Assembly: GCA_963668115.1 (NCBI GenBank)
Contig: OY764147.1
Location: 744,001 to 808,000 of the forward strand
DNA from: Plut-88900 sp963668115
GTDB lineage: Bacteria > Chloroflexota > Dehalococcoidia > Plut-88900
Length of the DNA: 64,000 bases
Reading direction: 5' to 3'
Below the pieces are notes generated by a model, which was not told the origin of the DNA, searched no databases, and was given only the letters and a program-made list of their open reading frames with translations. The translations under genes and the position numbers were made by a program. This document shows, piece after piece, positions 47,611 through 56,915 of the stretch (its first letter is position 1; each line of letters opens with the position of its first letter).

Positions 47611-48824
47611 CCGGCGGAGGCCAGGTCAAGACTCGGGGGAAGGGTGACGGGGCCGGAAGCTCGGGAGGGGAGGAGGACGGTAGCAGTGCCGATGGCGGTG
47701 ACTTCATCCCGGTGGTCTTCAGCCTTGATGTTGATGGTCACCTTATGCGCGCCGTCTTTGGCCTCTTTGTTCGCTATCTCTCCCCTGATCCATACCGTGT
47801 CCCCGATGTAGACGAAGCGGCGCACCTGGCTATCGAGGGAGACGAGCCAAGCGTCGTCGCCCATCCAGTCGGTGACCAAGTGGGCGAGCCAGGCAACGCG
47901 CTGCTCTCCGAAGTCATAGGGGTAGGGGTTGCCGGTGAGGCGGGCGATATGCTCATCCCAGTGGACGGACTCGGCGATGTCGGGGACGCCGTCGGCGTTT
48001 ACAACGTAGGCTTTCGGGTGGGCCTTACGCCACTTATAGGCGAGGCGGTGGGCGCCCTGGAAGAGCATGGCTAGCCCGTTACCCATCTTCCAGTTGACCA
48101 TATCGGTGACGGTGAGCGGGCCTTTGACGAGGGTCGGGAGGGTGTCGCCGGGTTGGACGTCTTCCCAGTAGCGGGGTTGTTTGCCGCGTCGGGATTCGGA
48201 CTCGTAGGCGTGGTCCAGGCGGTCTATGTCTTCGGGGGAGTAGGTGGGCCGTTCGTAGTGGGCGTATTTCTTGCGTTCGCCCCATTTTTTCTGCCTGCCA
48301 CCGCGGAACTCTTTTTCGTCCGCCACGACGACAAGGTCACAGTGCTGGTTCCTGAACTCCTGCCGTATAACCTCGATGAGGGCTCTGCCGCCGGTGAAGG
48401 AGCTGCGTTTTTCCTGGAAGTCCTGGCGGAAGCGTCGGGCGGAGAGGGTGTCTCCGGGATAGATGGGCCTGAGCCAGTAGATGGTCTCTCCGATGTACCA
48501 GGAATGGATGCCGCTGAGAGGGTCGCGGGCGTTGATGCGGTCCTGCTCGGTCCAGACCCTAGGCTCGGGGTTGCCGGTGCTGTGGTAGAAGAGAGGAGGT
48601 GCAATCATGCCATCCCATCGGGTCTTGGGGCCGTAGTTGCGGTCGCAATAGAGGGGGTTATCGTCGCCCGTGCCGTGAGAGAAGTGGCGTATGGCGTCGA
48701 AGGTGACGAACTCGTTGAAGGGCTGGTGAACCTTGAGGGGAGCGCCGATCCTGCTTCGGGCGAGGGCCAGCATCTCATCGGTGATTACCCTTTCTTCCTC
48801 TTTTGTTGAGACCTGCTGGTCCAT
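47607..48824 (-). CDS. Double-hotdog MaoC-like dehydratase/hydratase
   Basis: A 405-residue protein with two hotdog domains: an N-terminal FAS1-like dehydratase part (FVTFDAIRHFSHGTGDDNPL, then GMIAPPLFYHSTGNPEPRVW, IYPGDTLSARRFRQDFQEKR) and a C-terminal MaoC-like part (YWEDVQPGDTLPTLVKGPLT, YPYDFGEQRVAWLAHLVTDW, FVYIGDTVWIRGEI). The first carries a D/H-type hydratase pattern (SHGTGDDNPLY). Such proteins add water to, or remove it from, enoyl-CoA or mesaconyl-CoA-type substrates. It lies between two CoA-transferase genes, and reads into the single CoA-transferase's downstream side, so an acyl-CoA pathway is likely. It starts at an ATG. Confidence 0.83.
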   Translation of the reverse strand: MDQQVSTKEEERVITDEMLALARSRIGAPLKVHQPFNEFVTFDAIRHFSHGTGDDNPLYCDRNYGPKTRWDGMIAPPLFYHSTGNPEPRVWTEQDRINARDPLSGIHSWYIGETIYWLRPIYPGDTLSARRFRQDFQEKRSSFTGGRALIEVIRQEFRNQHCDLVVVADEKEFRGGRQKKWGERKKYAHYERPTYSPEDIDRLDHAYESESRRGKQPRYWEDVQPGDTLPTLVKGPLTVTDMVNWKMGNGLAMLFQGAHRLAYKWRKAHPKAYVVNADGVPDIAESVHWDEHIARLTGNPYPYDFGEQRVAWLAHLVTDWMGDDAWLVSLDSQVRRFVYIGDTVWIRGEIANKEAKDGAHKVTINIKAEDHRDEVTAIGTATVLLPSRASGPVTLPPSLDLASAG

Positions 48825-48844
48825 GACTCCCCCAAGTTGATCTG

Positions 48845-50107
48845 CTATACGCCGAGCTCTTTCAATGCACCCGAGACGGCCCTCTCTTCCATTATGACCG
48901 CTCCTTCGCCGACGAGTTCAAGCACCCTTTCTCGGGACAAACCCAGCAGGTCCCGGAGCACGGGGACGGTGTGTTCGCCGCGCAGGGGGGCGTGGTTCCG
49001 AGCCCCGGAGGTCGCGTCTGAAAACTTGAAGGGAGAGTTGAGGACTTTGACGGGGCCTAACACGGGGTCTTCGACTTCTGCAAGCAGGCCGCGTTCTTCG
49101 GTCCTCGGGTCTGCAAGAACGCCCTGGATGGAGAGGACTTCACTACCGACGACGCCTCCGGCGTCGGTGAAGGCGTGGACGGCGGCTTTTGCGGAGGGGA
49201 ACGTGAGGACCCATTCTTCGATGAGGGCGTCGACCTCTCTCCAGCGGAGTTCGCGGTCTCGGGGTGTGAGGAAACGAGGGTCGGAGGCGAGGTCGGGTCT
49301 GCCCATGACGGTAGTGAGGTTCTCCCAACCCTCCTGGGTGACGGCTGCAAGGGTGACGTAGCCGTCACGGGCCTTGTAGATGCCGTGGACGTTGACCACG
49401 GGTCGGCTCTTCTTTGGGAGTTCATTGCTGCCGCTTATGAGCAGGTATTCGAAGGCCCATTCGTTTTGCCAGATGAGGGAGTCGACGAGGGAAAGGTCAA
49501 TGTGCTCTCCCTTGCCGGTCACCGATCTCCGGTAAAGCGCTGCGCAGATGGCCCCGAAGGCGTGGGCTCCTCCGACTGTGTCGCCTACTGCGGTGCCGAC
49601 CAGCCTGGGCCGGCCGTCGGCGTCTCCGTTGAGGTGGGCGACGCCGCTCATGGCCTGGGCGGTATGGTCGGCGGCGGGGCGGTTGACGTAACTTCCGGTC
49701 TGGCCGTAGCCGGAGATAGAGCACATGATGACCCCGGGATTGGTTTCGGCGAGGGAGCTATAGTCCAAGCCGAGGCGGGCCATGACGCCCGGCCTGTAGT
49801 TCTCGACTACCACGTCACAGAGGTCAGCCAAGTTCCTAGCTAGGGCTTTTCCGGAGGGGAGACGGAGGTCAAGGCAGAGGCCCTTCTTGCCGACGTTGTG
49901 CTGCATGAAATAGCCGCTGATCCCTTCTTCGGTGACATACATGAAGTCTCGGGACTGGTCGCCGGGAGGGGGCTCAATCTTGATTACCTCGGCGCCGAGG
50001 TCGCAGAGGAGTCGGGTGCAGAAGGGGCCGGCGAGGGCCCGGGTGAAGTCGAGGACTCTTACGCCTGAGAGTAGGCCGGGGGATTTGGGGTTCGGGGTTG
50101 GGGGCAC
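48845..50107 (-). CDS. CaiB/BaiF-type family III CoA-transferase
   Basis: A normal single-unit enzyme of 420 residues. It starts GVRVLDFTRALAGPFCTRLL, CDLGAEVIKIEPPPGDQSRD, then GKKGLCLDLRLPSGKALARN, VVENYRPGVMARLGLDYSSL and NPGVIMCSISGYGQTGSYVN. The conserved Asp of the family is in the region SLVDSLIWQNEWAFEY. It moves CoA between carboxylic acids without a covalent chain intermediate other than a mixed anhydride at that Asp. It precedes the double-hotdog gene by 20 bases on the same strand, so CoA transfer followed by hydration or dehydration is the likely order. The ATG lies about 105 bases from the divergent recQ. Confidence 0.93.
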   Translation of the reverse strand: MPPTPNPKSPGLLSGVRVLDFTRALAGPFCTRLLCDLGAEVIKIEPPPGDQSRDFMYVTEEGISGYFMQHNVGKKGLCLDLRLPSGKALARNLADLCDVVVENYRPGVMARLGLDYSSLAETNPGVIMCSISGYGQTGSYVNRPAADHTAQAMSGVAHLNGDADGRPRLVGTAVGDTVGGAHAFGAICAALYRRSVTGKGEHIDLSLVDSLIWQNEWAFEYLLISGSNELPKKSRPVVNVHGIYKARDGYVTLAAVTQEGWENLTTVMGRPDLASDPRFLTPRDRELRWREVDALIEEWVLTFPSAKAAVHAFTDAGGVVGSEVLSIQGVLADPRTEERGLLAEVEDPVLGPVKVLNSPFKFSDATSGARNHAPLRGEHTVPVLRDLLGLSRERVLELVGEGAVIMEERAVSGALKELGV

Positions 50108-50212
50108 TACCGCATTCCTTGAAGATTCACAGTCTGGCCTCTACGAATTGCCGGTATTATATAGTGGCGGAAATTCCCAGACCTGCAATCGACCGACCCT
50201 GATTCCATAAAC

Positions 50213-52426
50213 ATGGTGAAAAAGACCATTGCCCCCCTTGAACTCCTGAAGTCCCGATTCGGGTATGACGGGTTCTGGCCGCTTCAGGAAGAGATAATCG
50301 GTAGCGTGCTGGCCGGTCGGGACTGCCTGGCGTTGATGCCGACGGGTGGCGGGAAGTCGCTGTGCTACCAGCTACCGGCCTTGATGTTCTCGGGGGTTAC
50401 GCTGGTGGTGTCGCCGCTGATTGCGTTGATGAAGGACCAGGTTGATGCGCTGAATGCCAACGGGATCCCGGCGCGGTTTATCAACAGCTCTATGTCGGGG
50501 GGCGAGATCGAGCAGGCGCAGCGGGAGGTAAGGGCCGGGCTGGTGAAGCTGCTGTACGTGGCGCCCGAGCGGCTCCCGGGCGCCGGGTTCCGGCGGTTCC
50601 TGATGGACCTGGAACTGAGCCTTATCGCCGTGGACGAGGCACACTGCATTTCCGAGTGGGGCCACGAATTCAGGCCCGACTACCGTAACCTGGTTGATCT
50701 GAGGCGGGACTTTCCCTCGGTACCGGTGATTGCGCTGACGGCAACGGCCACGGAGCGGGTCCGGGATGACATTATCGAGCAGTTGGAGTTGCAGAGAGGT
50801 CGGGTGTTCAGGTCGAGCTTCAACAGGGCGAACCTGAGCTATTCGGTGCGGCCCAAGGCAGACTCATGGGACGAGTTAGTCTCGCTGCTGGAGAAGCACC
50901 GAGACCGGCCAAGCATTGTGTACTGCTTCTCCCGCCAGGAGACCGAGGACCTGGCTCTCAGGCTCAACGGGGCGGGGTTCTCTGCGGCGCCCTATCATGC
51001 AGGTCTCGACTCGGAGACGAGAAGGCGGGCCCAGGACGACTTCATCCGTGACAAGACTCCCGTCATCGTCGCCACGATCGCTTTTGGGATGGGGATAGAC
51101 AAGCCGGACGTGCGGCTGGTTGTGCACTACAGCATGCCGAAGTCGGTGGAGGGGTATTACCAGGAGACGGGTCGGGCGGGGAGAGACGGGCTGCCGAGTG
51201 AATGCGTGCTGTTCTTCACGCCCGCAGACAGGGCCAGGCAGGAGTATTTCGTCGGGCAGATTCAGGACGAGGGCGAGCGGCGCAATGCGCGCGAGAAACT
51301 GGACAGGATGGTGGACTACGCCCAACTCCCGACATGCCGGCGGCGGTACTTGCTTGAGTATTTCGGGGAAGAGTGGCGAGAGGGGAATTGCGGGGCTTGT
51401 GACGTATGCCTGGAGCCGGGTCGGGAGTTTGACGGGACGGAGATTGCCCAGAAGGTGCTGTCGGCGGTGGTGAAGACGGATGAGAGGTTTGGGGCGACCT
51501 ATGTTATCAATGTGCTGGTCGGGAGCAGGAACAAGAAGGTGCTCGGGTTTGGGCACGACCAGTTGACCGTTTACGGCATCGTCAAGGAGTTCAGCAGGGA
51601 GCAACTGAAGGAGATCATCGCTCAGCTTCGGGCGAAGGGCTTGCTGGTGCGGAATGAGGGAGAATTGCCGACCTTGTCGGTCTCGGGGGAGGGTTGGGAG
51701 GTGCTGAGGGGTCGCGCGGAGGTGAAGCTGGTGAAGCCTGCGGAGGATTCAAAGCCTACCCGTGCGTCGGTCCGAGAGGCAATGACGCAGTATGACAAGG
51801 GGTTGTTTGAAGAGTTGAGGGCACTTCGGAGGCGGCTGGCTGAGGAGAAAGGTGTGCCGCCTTACGTGGTATTCGGGGATGTATCTTTGCAGCACATGGC
51901 GACGACGTATCCGAGGAGTCGGGAAGAGTTTGCGCGGATGCACGGGGTCGGGGAGGCGAAGCTGGATGAGTATGGGCCGGACTTCGTGGAGGTGATACGA
52001 GGGTATGTGGAGGTTAACAAAATCGAGGTGCCAACCGGCAATAGCTTGCCGCTGCTCCTGCGAGACGAGAGACAGCTCAATCGTGACGCAGACGATAGAG
52101 ACCGCCCGCTCGGGCCGACATACGAGAGAACAAGGGAAATGTTGGAGCAAGGCATGTCGCTGGATGAAATAGCTCAAGAGAGAGGACTGGCGAGGTCTAC
52201 GGTCATTGGGCACATGGAACGGATTGCGGGCAATGGAATTGCCGTAGAAGTGAGTCATTTGCTGCCTGAGACGTCTAAGATGAGGGAGATAGAGCAGGCG
52301 TTTCGGGAGTGTGGGAGTGGTCTCCTTGGGCCAGTCAAGGAGCGGTTAGGAGAGAGGTTCGAATATGAGGAACTGAAGCTGGCGAGGATACAACTGCGTC
52401 GGGAGGGGAAACTTCCCGACGTTTAG
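50213..52426 (+). CDS. recQ: ATP-dependent DNA helicase RecQ
   Basis: A 3'-5' helicase in recombination and fork repair, 737 residues. Superfamily 2 motifs: ALMPTGGGKSLCYQLP (Walker A, residues 41-56), LIAVDEAHCISEWGHEFRPD (DEAH and the RecQ aromatic-rich loop), ALTATATERVRDDI and YYQETGRAGRDGLPSECVLF. A zinc-binding region (CRRRYLLEYFGEEW, CGACDVC) and RQC domain come next. An HRDC domain (LFEELRALRRRLAEEKGVPP, PRSREEFARMHGVGEAKLDE) covers about 525-605. The final 100 residues hold a helix-turn-helix (MSLDEIAQERGLARSTVIGH) of the RecQ C-terminal type. It starts at an ATG and stands alone between the CoA-transferase and monooxygenase genes. Confidence 0.97.
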   Translation: MVKKTIAPLELLKSRFGYDGFWPLQEEIIGSVLAGRDCLALMPTGGGKSLCYQLPALMFSGVTLVVSPLIALMKDQVDALNANGIPARFINSSMSGGEIEQAQREVRAGLVKLLYVAPERLPGAGFRRFLMDLELSLIAVDEAHCISEWGHEFRPDYRNLVDLRRDFPSVPVIALTATATERVRDDIIEQLELQRGRVFRSSFNRANLSYSVRPKADSWDELVSLLEKHRDRPSIVYCFSRQETEDLALRLNGAGFSAAPYHAGLDSETRRRAQDDFIRDKTPVIVATIAFGMGIDKPDVRLVVHYSMPKSVEGYYQETGRAGRDGLPSECVLFFTPADRARQEYFVGQIQDEGERRNAREKLDRMVDYAQLPTCRRRYLLEYFGEEWREGNCGACDVCLEPGREFDGTEIAQKVLSAVVKTDERFGATYVINVLVGSRNKKVLGFGHDQLTVYGIVKEFSREQLKEIIAQLRAKGLLVRNEGELPTLSVSGEGWEVLRGRAEVKLVKPAEDSKPTRASVREAMTQYDKGLFEELRALRRRLAEEKGVPPYVVFGDVSLQHMATTYPRSREEFARMHGVGEAKLDEYGPDFVEVIRGYVEVNKIEVPTGNSLPLLLRDERQLNRDADDRDRPLGPTYERTREMLEQGMSLDEIAQERGLARSTVIGHMERIAGNGIAVEVSHLLPETSKMREIEQAFRECGSGLLGPVKERLGERFEYEELKLARIQLRREGKLPDV

Positions 52427-52481
52427 CCAAGCGCAAACTTGACAGGTCTCCGGTTCAGGGACTTTACATAGGAGGGAAGGC

Positions 52482-53456
52482 ATGACGGTTGCAAGTGGAT
52501 CAAGGACGTTGAAGGTGGGGTTGATGCTGCCGCAGACGGAGGGGTTGCGGGGGTCGGGGGTGAGGGGATGGGGGGAAGTGAAGGAGATGGCTTTGCTTGC
52601 GGAGCGGGTGGGGTTCGATTCGGTGTGGCTGGTTGATCATCTTCTGTACAAGCTGGAGGGGGAGGAGCAGGGGCGGGGGGTCTGGGAGTGCTGGTCGCTG
52701 GTGTCCGCGGTGGCGGCGATAACGGATCGGGTGGAAATAGGGACGTTGGTGATGGCGATGGGATGGCGCAACCCGGCACTGCTGGCAAAGATGGCCTCGA
52801 CGGTGGAGGAGATAAGCGGGGGGAGGCTTATCCTGGGCCTGGGGTCGGGGTACCACGAGTTCGAGTATGACGCCTTCGGATATCCGTTTGGTTACAAGGT
52901 GAGCCGATTCGAGGAGGCTATTCAGATAGTGCACGGCCTGCTTCGGAACGGGTACGTGGACTTCGAGGGTCGGTTCCACAGGGCCAAAGAGTGTGAACTG
53001 AGGCCGCTCGGGCCGAGAGAAGTGGGGCCGCCTATCCTGATCGGGGCGAGTGCGCCGCGGATGTTGGCCGTGGCTGCGAAATACGCCGACGCCTGGAACG
53101 CCTACTACGATGACACGACGAACAGCGTAGAAGGGGCCGTCAAACTGCGTTCGGTGGTGGATGAGGCTTGCCGGAAGGAGGGTCGGGACCCGGGAACGAT
53201 GGAGCGGACGGTGGCTGTGTTGATTGCAGAGGCTTCGGCGGACCCGTGGTGGGACAGGATGCCCTCTGACCAGATGCGAGACCAGCCACCGCTCAAGCCG
53301 CTGTCGGGGCCGCCGGATGAGATTGCGGCGATACTGCGGGAGTATGAGCGGGAAGGGGTGGCGCACGTCCAGATCTGCATGGAGCCGACGACTGTCGAGA
53401 CCATAGAGGAGCTTGTGCCGGTTCTGGAGGCGTTGGACAAGCTAAGCGGGGATTAG
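52482..53456 (+). CDS. LLM-class (luciferase-like) flavin-dependent oxidoreductase
   Basis: A TIM-barrel protein of 324 residues using FMN or F420. Family markers: LKVGLMLPQTEGLRGSG, LAERVGFDSVWLVDHLLYKL near residue 38, AITDRVEIGTLVMAMGWRNP, MASTVEEISGGRLILGLGSG followed by YHEFEYDAFGYPF near 110, and PILIGASAPRMLAVAAKYAD near 185. These enzymes include alkane, sulfonate and nitrilotriacetate monooxygenases as well as F420-dependent dehydrogenases; the class is expanded in SAR202-like genomes. ATG start with AGGAGGGAAGG upstream. It shares a four-base stop overlap with the convergent alpha/beta hydrolase gene. Confidence 0.88.
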   Translation: MTVASGSRTLKVGLMLPQTEGLRGSGVRGWGEVKEMALLAERVGFDSVWLVDHLLYKLEGEEQGRGVWECWSLVSAVAAITDRVEIGTLVMAMGWRNPALLAKMASTVEEISGGRLILGLGSGYHEFEYDAFGYPFGYKVSRFEEAIQIVHGLLRNGYVDFEGRFHRAKECELRPLGPREVGPPILIGASAPRMLAVAAKYADAWNAYYDDTTNSVEGAVKLRSVVDEACRKEGRDPGTMERTVAVLIAEASADPWWDRMPSDQMRDQPPLKPLSGPPDEIAAILREYEREGVAHVQICMEPTTVETIEELVPVLEALDKLSGD

Positions 53457-55477
53457 TCGAGGTGGGATAGAGCGGGGTCAGTCATGGCCCTTTCTACGAA
53501 GCGGTCGGCGTCCTCTTCGAGGATAAGGTGCTCTTCGAGGAGGCGCTGGCAGGCCAACGTGACAAGTCGGACGTAGCGGGCGCGGGAGCCGTAGCGTTCT
53601 TCAATGGAAGGCCGAGGGTCTCCGGTGGAAATGCGCTCTTCTCGGGATGGGGCAAAGGGCAGATAACTGCCGTAGACGGCGGCCATGGCGTTTTCGGCCT
53701 GTCCGGGCAGCCTGAAATTCCAGCCGGTGTAGGTGGCAAGGGGGACCTCAAGTTCAGGTCCTCTAATTCCGGGCAAATCGTTGCCATCTGCGTCGACGTG
53801 GGGTACGAGGACGGTATATTGGCGGCTCTTGTCCTCGACCGGAGGCTCGACGGTTAGAACGCCGTTGTCGAAATCGGGGCCGTGGTCCTGGAGGAAGAGT
53901 CGATTGGGCGCCGTAGGAGGGTTGAGGCCGGGGATGGCGGGGAAATTGGCGCTGACGCTTTCGGCGGGGACGGATGTCTCGGATTCTCGGGTGGGGACGC
54001 GGCTGTCGGGGGGTGTAGTGCCGTTGGTAACCCAGGCGTCAAGGTTGTCGAGCATGGCGCGGAGGAGAGCGGTGACGTTGAGGGGGTTGGTCGGGTGCTT
54101 GAAGGAAGCGTAGTCGGGGCCTTCGATGTGGTCGGGGCTGTGCTCTGCGGAGGCGAAGAGATAGACGCGGGAACGTTCGTGGTCGGGCAGGTCGTTGCCG
54201 AGGGAGTCGGTGTGGACTAAGGAGCCACGGCGCTGCCAGTACTCGGAGGCGGACTGTGTGTGGATAACGAGGGGGTCGGTCTCGGGGCGTTTGAGGATGC
54301 CGTCGGTCTTGCCGGTTATGGCATCAGTGGTGATGGAGTAAGCGTGGGGGAACTGGTCGGAGGGGTAGAGGTGGTCGTAGTGCTGTCTCGGGTACCGGCC
54401 GGGTTGGGAGAAGCGGTAGTTGACGAAGACCCGACCACCGCCCGAGACGAAAGGCGAAATACCGGCGAAGACCTGCCGACCCTCGGCGTCTTCGTTGAAG
54501 CCGCGATAGGTGAACTCCCTGAGGAACCGGGCGCTCTGGGAGCAGCCCCAGCCATAGGCTTTTTCGATGCCGACATCGTTATCGCGGACGGGATTCGGCT
54601 GGCCTGAGGAGTCTGCTTCGGCGTTGAGGAGGAAGGAGATGAGGTCACGCAGGCCGGTGAAGCCGAGTCCCATGACCATAGGGTCCTTGGCCGTGTAGAT
54701 AAGCTCGTAGACCCAGCCGGGCTTGAAGCCCTCGGGGAGGTAGACGTCGGTGGGGGAGGCCACCGGGTTGCCGGAGGAGTCGGGCTTGGCGAACTGCCAG
54801 GAGTCGGGAGGGATGGGGATGCGGGGGTCGGTCTCGTAGTTGCGGTAGGTGAAAACGGCGTCGGTCGTGTCCAGGGAGGCGGGGGTGTAGGCTTGGGTGT
54901 AAGCGTTGCCGCTGAGGGGCATGGAGACGATATTTGAGGCAGATTCCAGCTTGGTTAGGGCATCGCCGGGGGAGAATTCGGTGCGGACCGGGCCCGTGAT
55001 GGGGGCGCCGTTCATGGAGGCGACGGGCAGGCGCATGGCCATGCGGTTGTCGCCGGGGAGAAGGTCGCCCTGCCAGCCCGACCAGAGGACGGTGTAGCCG
55101 CGGCGCATGAGGAAGCCGTTTCCGGCGTCTTCGGGGGTGTCCGGGTTGTCGACCTGGGGGGCGTCGTTGAGGAAGTGAACGAGGAGCTTGGTGCCGCGGT
55201 TGTTGACGTCATAGACGAGGCGTCGGTTGCCCTTGGCCATGTTGGCGGGTTTGAGCATGAAGAAGTCGGTGGAGTATTCGACGAGTCCGTCGGCGTTGCG
55301 TTGGGCGTGCTCGATATCGACGACGGAGGAGAAGGGAGGGGAGTCGGGGTGTACGGCGAAGTCTACGCGGCCGACGAGTTTTTCATAGGGGCCTACGTTG
55401 CCGAAGTTGATGCCGTCGGCGAAGGGGGTGCGGGTTTGAATTTGGAGTCGAATTTGAGGGGATGGGTAGTCGGGCAA
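53453..55477 (-). CDS. Large alpha/beta-hydrolase-domain protein (Abhydrolase_10-like)
   Basis: A 674-residue protein of a family annotated as alpha/beta hydrolase domain-containing. The N-terminal half is rich in beta strands (NFGNVGPYEKLVGRVDFAVH, RRLVYDVNNRGTKLLVHFLN, YTVLWSGWQGDLLPGDNRMA). The hydrolase part starts near 240 (FKPGWVYELIYTAKDPMVMG), and IEKAYGWGCSQSARFLREFT (GxSxS, where GxSxG is usual) is the likely nucleophile turn. PLVIHTQSASEYWQRRGSLV and YLFASAEHSPDHIEGPDYAS may give the acid and His. There is no signal peptide. The reaction is unknown. It starts at an ATG and lies behind the OGG-like gene by 17 bases. Confidence 0.75.
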   Translation of the reverse strand: MPDYPSPQIRLQIQTRTPFADGINFGNVGPYEKLVGRVDFAVHPDSPPFSSVVDIEHAQRNADGLVEYSTDFFMLKPANMAKGNRRLVYDVNNRGTKLLVHFLNDAPQVDNPDTPEDAGNGFLMRRGYTVLWSGWQGDLLPGDNRMAMRLPVASMNGAPITGPVRTEFSPGDALTKLESASNIVSMPLSGNAYTQAYTPASLDTTDAVFTYRNYETDPRIPIPPDSWQFAKPDSSGNPVASPTDVYLPEGFKPGWVYELIYTAKDPMVMGLGFTGLRDLISFLLNAEADSSGQPNPVRDNDVGIEKAYGWGCSQSARFLREFTYRGFNEDAEGRQVFAGISPFVSGGGRVFVNYRFSQPGRYPRQHYDHLYPSDQFPHAYSITTDAITGKTDGILKRPETDPLVIHTQSASEYWQRRGSLVHTDSLGNDLPDHERSRVYLFASAEHSPDHIEGPDYASFKHPTNPLNVTALLRAMLDNLDAWVTNGTTPPDSRVPTRESETSVPAESVSANFPAIPGLNPPTAPNRLFLQDHGPDFDNGVLTVEPPVEDKSRQYTVLVPHVDADGNDLPGIRGPELEVPLATYTGWNFRLPGQAENAMAAVYGSYLPFAPSREERISTGDPRPSIEERYGSRARYVRLVTLACQRLLEEHLILEEDADRFVERAMTDPALSHLD

Positions 55478-55494
55478 TTTGGCGACCTCCTAGT

Positions 55495-56385
55495 TTACAG
55501 CGGAGAAGTGTCCGAGCTGAGGACAGGCTTTATCCAAGACTGGAACAGTAGTTGACTGGCCCATCCTGCGTATTCCCCGAAGCGTCTTTGCGCCCACTTG
55601 GCTAAAGCCTTAGGTGTCTTAGGCGCTCCCGATGAGCCATAACGAAACATTATGGCGCTCTTGATGTTACGGTCGACGGGAAAGGCCTGCAGTTTGTCCA
55701 AGGAGAAGAGGGCAATGCAATCGCTGATCTTCTCGCCAACACCGTTGAGATTCATTAACTCGGTCTTTACGTCAACGTACTCAGTGTCGAAGCGGGCCAA
55801 ACGTTGGAGATCGAGTTCATTGTCAATGACTCGTCGAGCTGCCCAGACGATCTTTTGGTGGCGGTTGAGACCAAGACGCAGATCTTCCAAACGTTCGGGG
55901 CCGACTTCAAGGATACGCTCAGGTGGTGGGAATTTGTGACGGACATTGCCGTTTAGCTCCACTTCCTCACCTAGCATTACGGCTATTGCTTCAACTTTCT
56001 TCTTTATCTGTTGCACGTTGTTTGTGGCGGAGCAGATGTAGGCGACGGTGCATTCCCAGGGGTCGGGTTGGCGGAGGACTCGGAGGTGGGGATAAGTTCT
56101 CGTAAGGTATGCGATATAGGGGTCACCAGAGGAGAGGTCTGAGTAGATGGCGTCGATGTCTTCGTCTAGGCGGAAATAGGAGGTGAGGAGGGTATCGAGG
56201 TTGGTGTGGGCTTGGTATTCGAGGGTGTCGCCGCGCTGGCGGAGGTGGACTATGTGACCGTCAAGAACGCCGGAATGCCGGCCATCGGGCAAGGGTCTCC
56301 AGCGGAAGTCCTGGGTGCCATCCAAGAGTTTGGAGAGGTCAAAGGTAGCGTGCCTGTATTCGGGGACTTTGATCCTATGTAGCAT
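55495..56385 (-). CDS. OGG1-type 8-oxoguanine DNA glycosylase/AP lyase
   Basis: A HhH-GPD glycosylase of 296 residues resembling OGG1/AlkA-type enzymes. An N-terminal TBP-like domain (FDLSKLLDGTQDFRWRPLPD, GVLDGHIVHLRQRGDTLEYQ) precedes the helical part (QPDPWECTVAYICSATNNVQ) and the helix-hairpin-helix LMNLNGVGEKISDCIALFSL, with the catalytic Lys in GVGEK and the Asp in QAFPVDRNIKSAIMFRYG, matching the OGG1 order K...D. It would excise oxidised guanine. The frame opens at 56484, but GAGGAGG before the ATG at 56385 fixes the start. The sequence is less G-rich than its neighbours. Confidence 0.85.
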   Translation of the reverse strand: MLHRIKVPEYRHATFDLSKLLDGTQDFRWRPLPDGRHSGVLDGHIVHLRQRGDTLEYQAHTNLDTLLTSYFRLDEDIDAIYSDLSSGDPYIAYLTRTYPHLRVLRQPDPWECTVAYICSATNNVQQIKKKVEAIAVMLGEEVELNGNVRHKFPPPERILEVGPERLEDLRLGLNRHQKIVWAARRVIDNELDLQRLARFDTEYVDVKTELMNLNGVGEKISDCIALFSLDKLQAFPVDRNIKSAIMFRYGSSGAPKTPKALAKWAQRRFGEYAGWASQLLFQSWIKPVLSSDTSPL

Positions 56386-56501
56386 CGGGCCTCCTCGCGA
56401 CCGGTTCACAGCAATGATATTCCACTTTAACCTATGGGAGAAAGGCCATATACTGACCTCCCAAGCGTGGGATAATGAGGGCATTACCAGGAGAGGTTGA
56501 G

Positions 56502-56915
56502 ATGATTTCGTGGAGAAGGGGGCTGGCGGTTCTGTGTGTGGTTTCGGGGCTGCTTCTGATAGCAGGCAACGTTGTCTGGCAGTTCAATGAAGAGGCGGCG
56601 GGAAGGGTGTTCAACTATGCGGCCGACCCGGGGGTGCTGGCAAGCCTGGCCCTGGTGACGCTGGCGAACGTTACGGAGTCTCTGCGGGTACGGAACAAGG
56701 ACGGGTCGCACCTGGCCCAACTGCCCAGAGACGTAATCACGGCCTTGGTGGCGATGTTTGCCGTGCGGTACCTGCTGCAATTCGTGCAGGAAATGCACCC
56801 CGACAGGGACCCGGTCGGGTGGCTGTGGGACTACCTGGCGTCCATCGCGGTGGTTGTGCTGGCGTTCGAGGCGATTTCGCTCTGGCGGGCCGCGGGTCGG
56901 GAAGGTCGGGGATGA
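56502..56915 (+). CDS. Small membrane protein of unknown function
   Basis: Not recognised. From the ATG at 56502 (AGGAGAGG upstream) it has 137 residues with about three to four hydrophobic helices: GLAVLCVVSGLLLIAGNVVW, VLASLALVTLANVTESL, VITALVAMFAVRYLLQFVQ and YLASIAVVVLAFEAISLW. Charged turns alternate between them, so it is an inner-membrane protein with short loops. It ends in an ATGA overlap with a nucleoside deoxyribosyltransferase-like gene, so the two proteins are made together. A role in linking nucleotide-related signals to the membrane would be speculation. Confidence 0.6.
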   Translation: MISWRRGLAVLCVVSGLLLIAGNVVWQFNEEAAGRVFNYAADPGVLASLALVTLANVTESLRVRNKDGSHLAQLPRDVITALVAMFAVRYLLQFVQEMHPDRDPVGWLWDYLASIAVVVLAFEAISLWRAAGREGRG

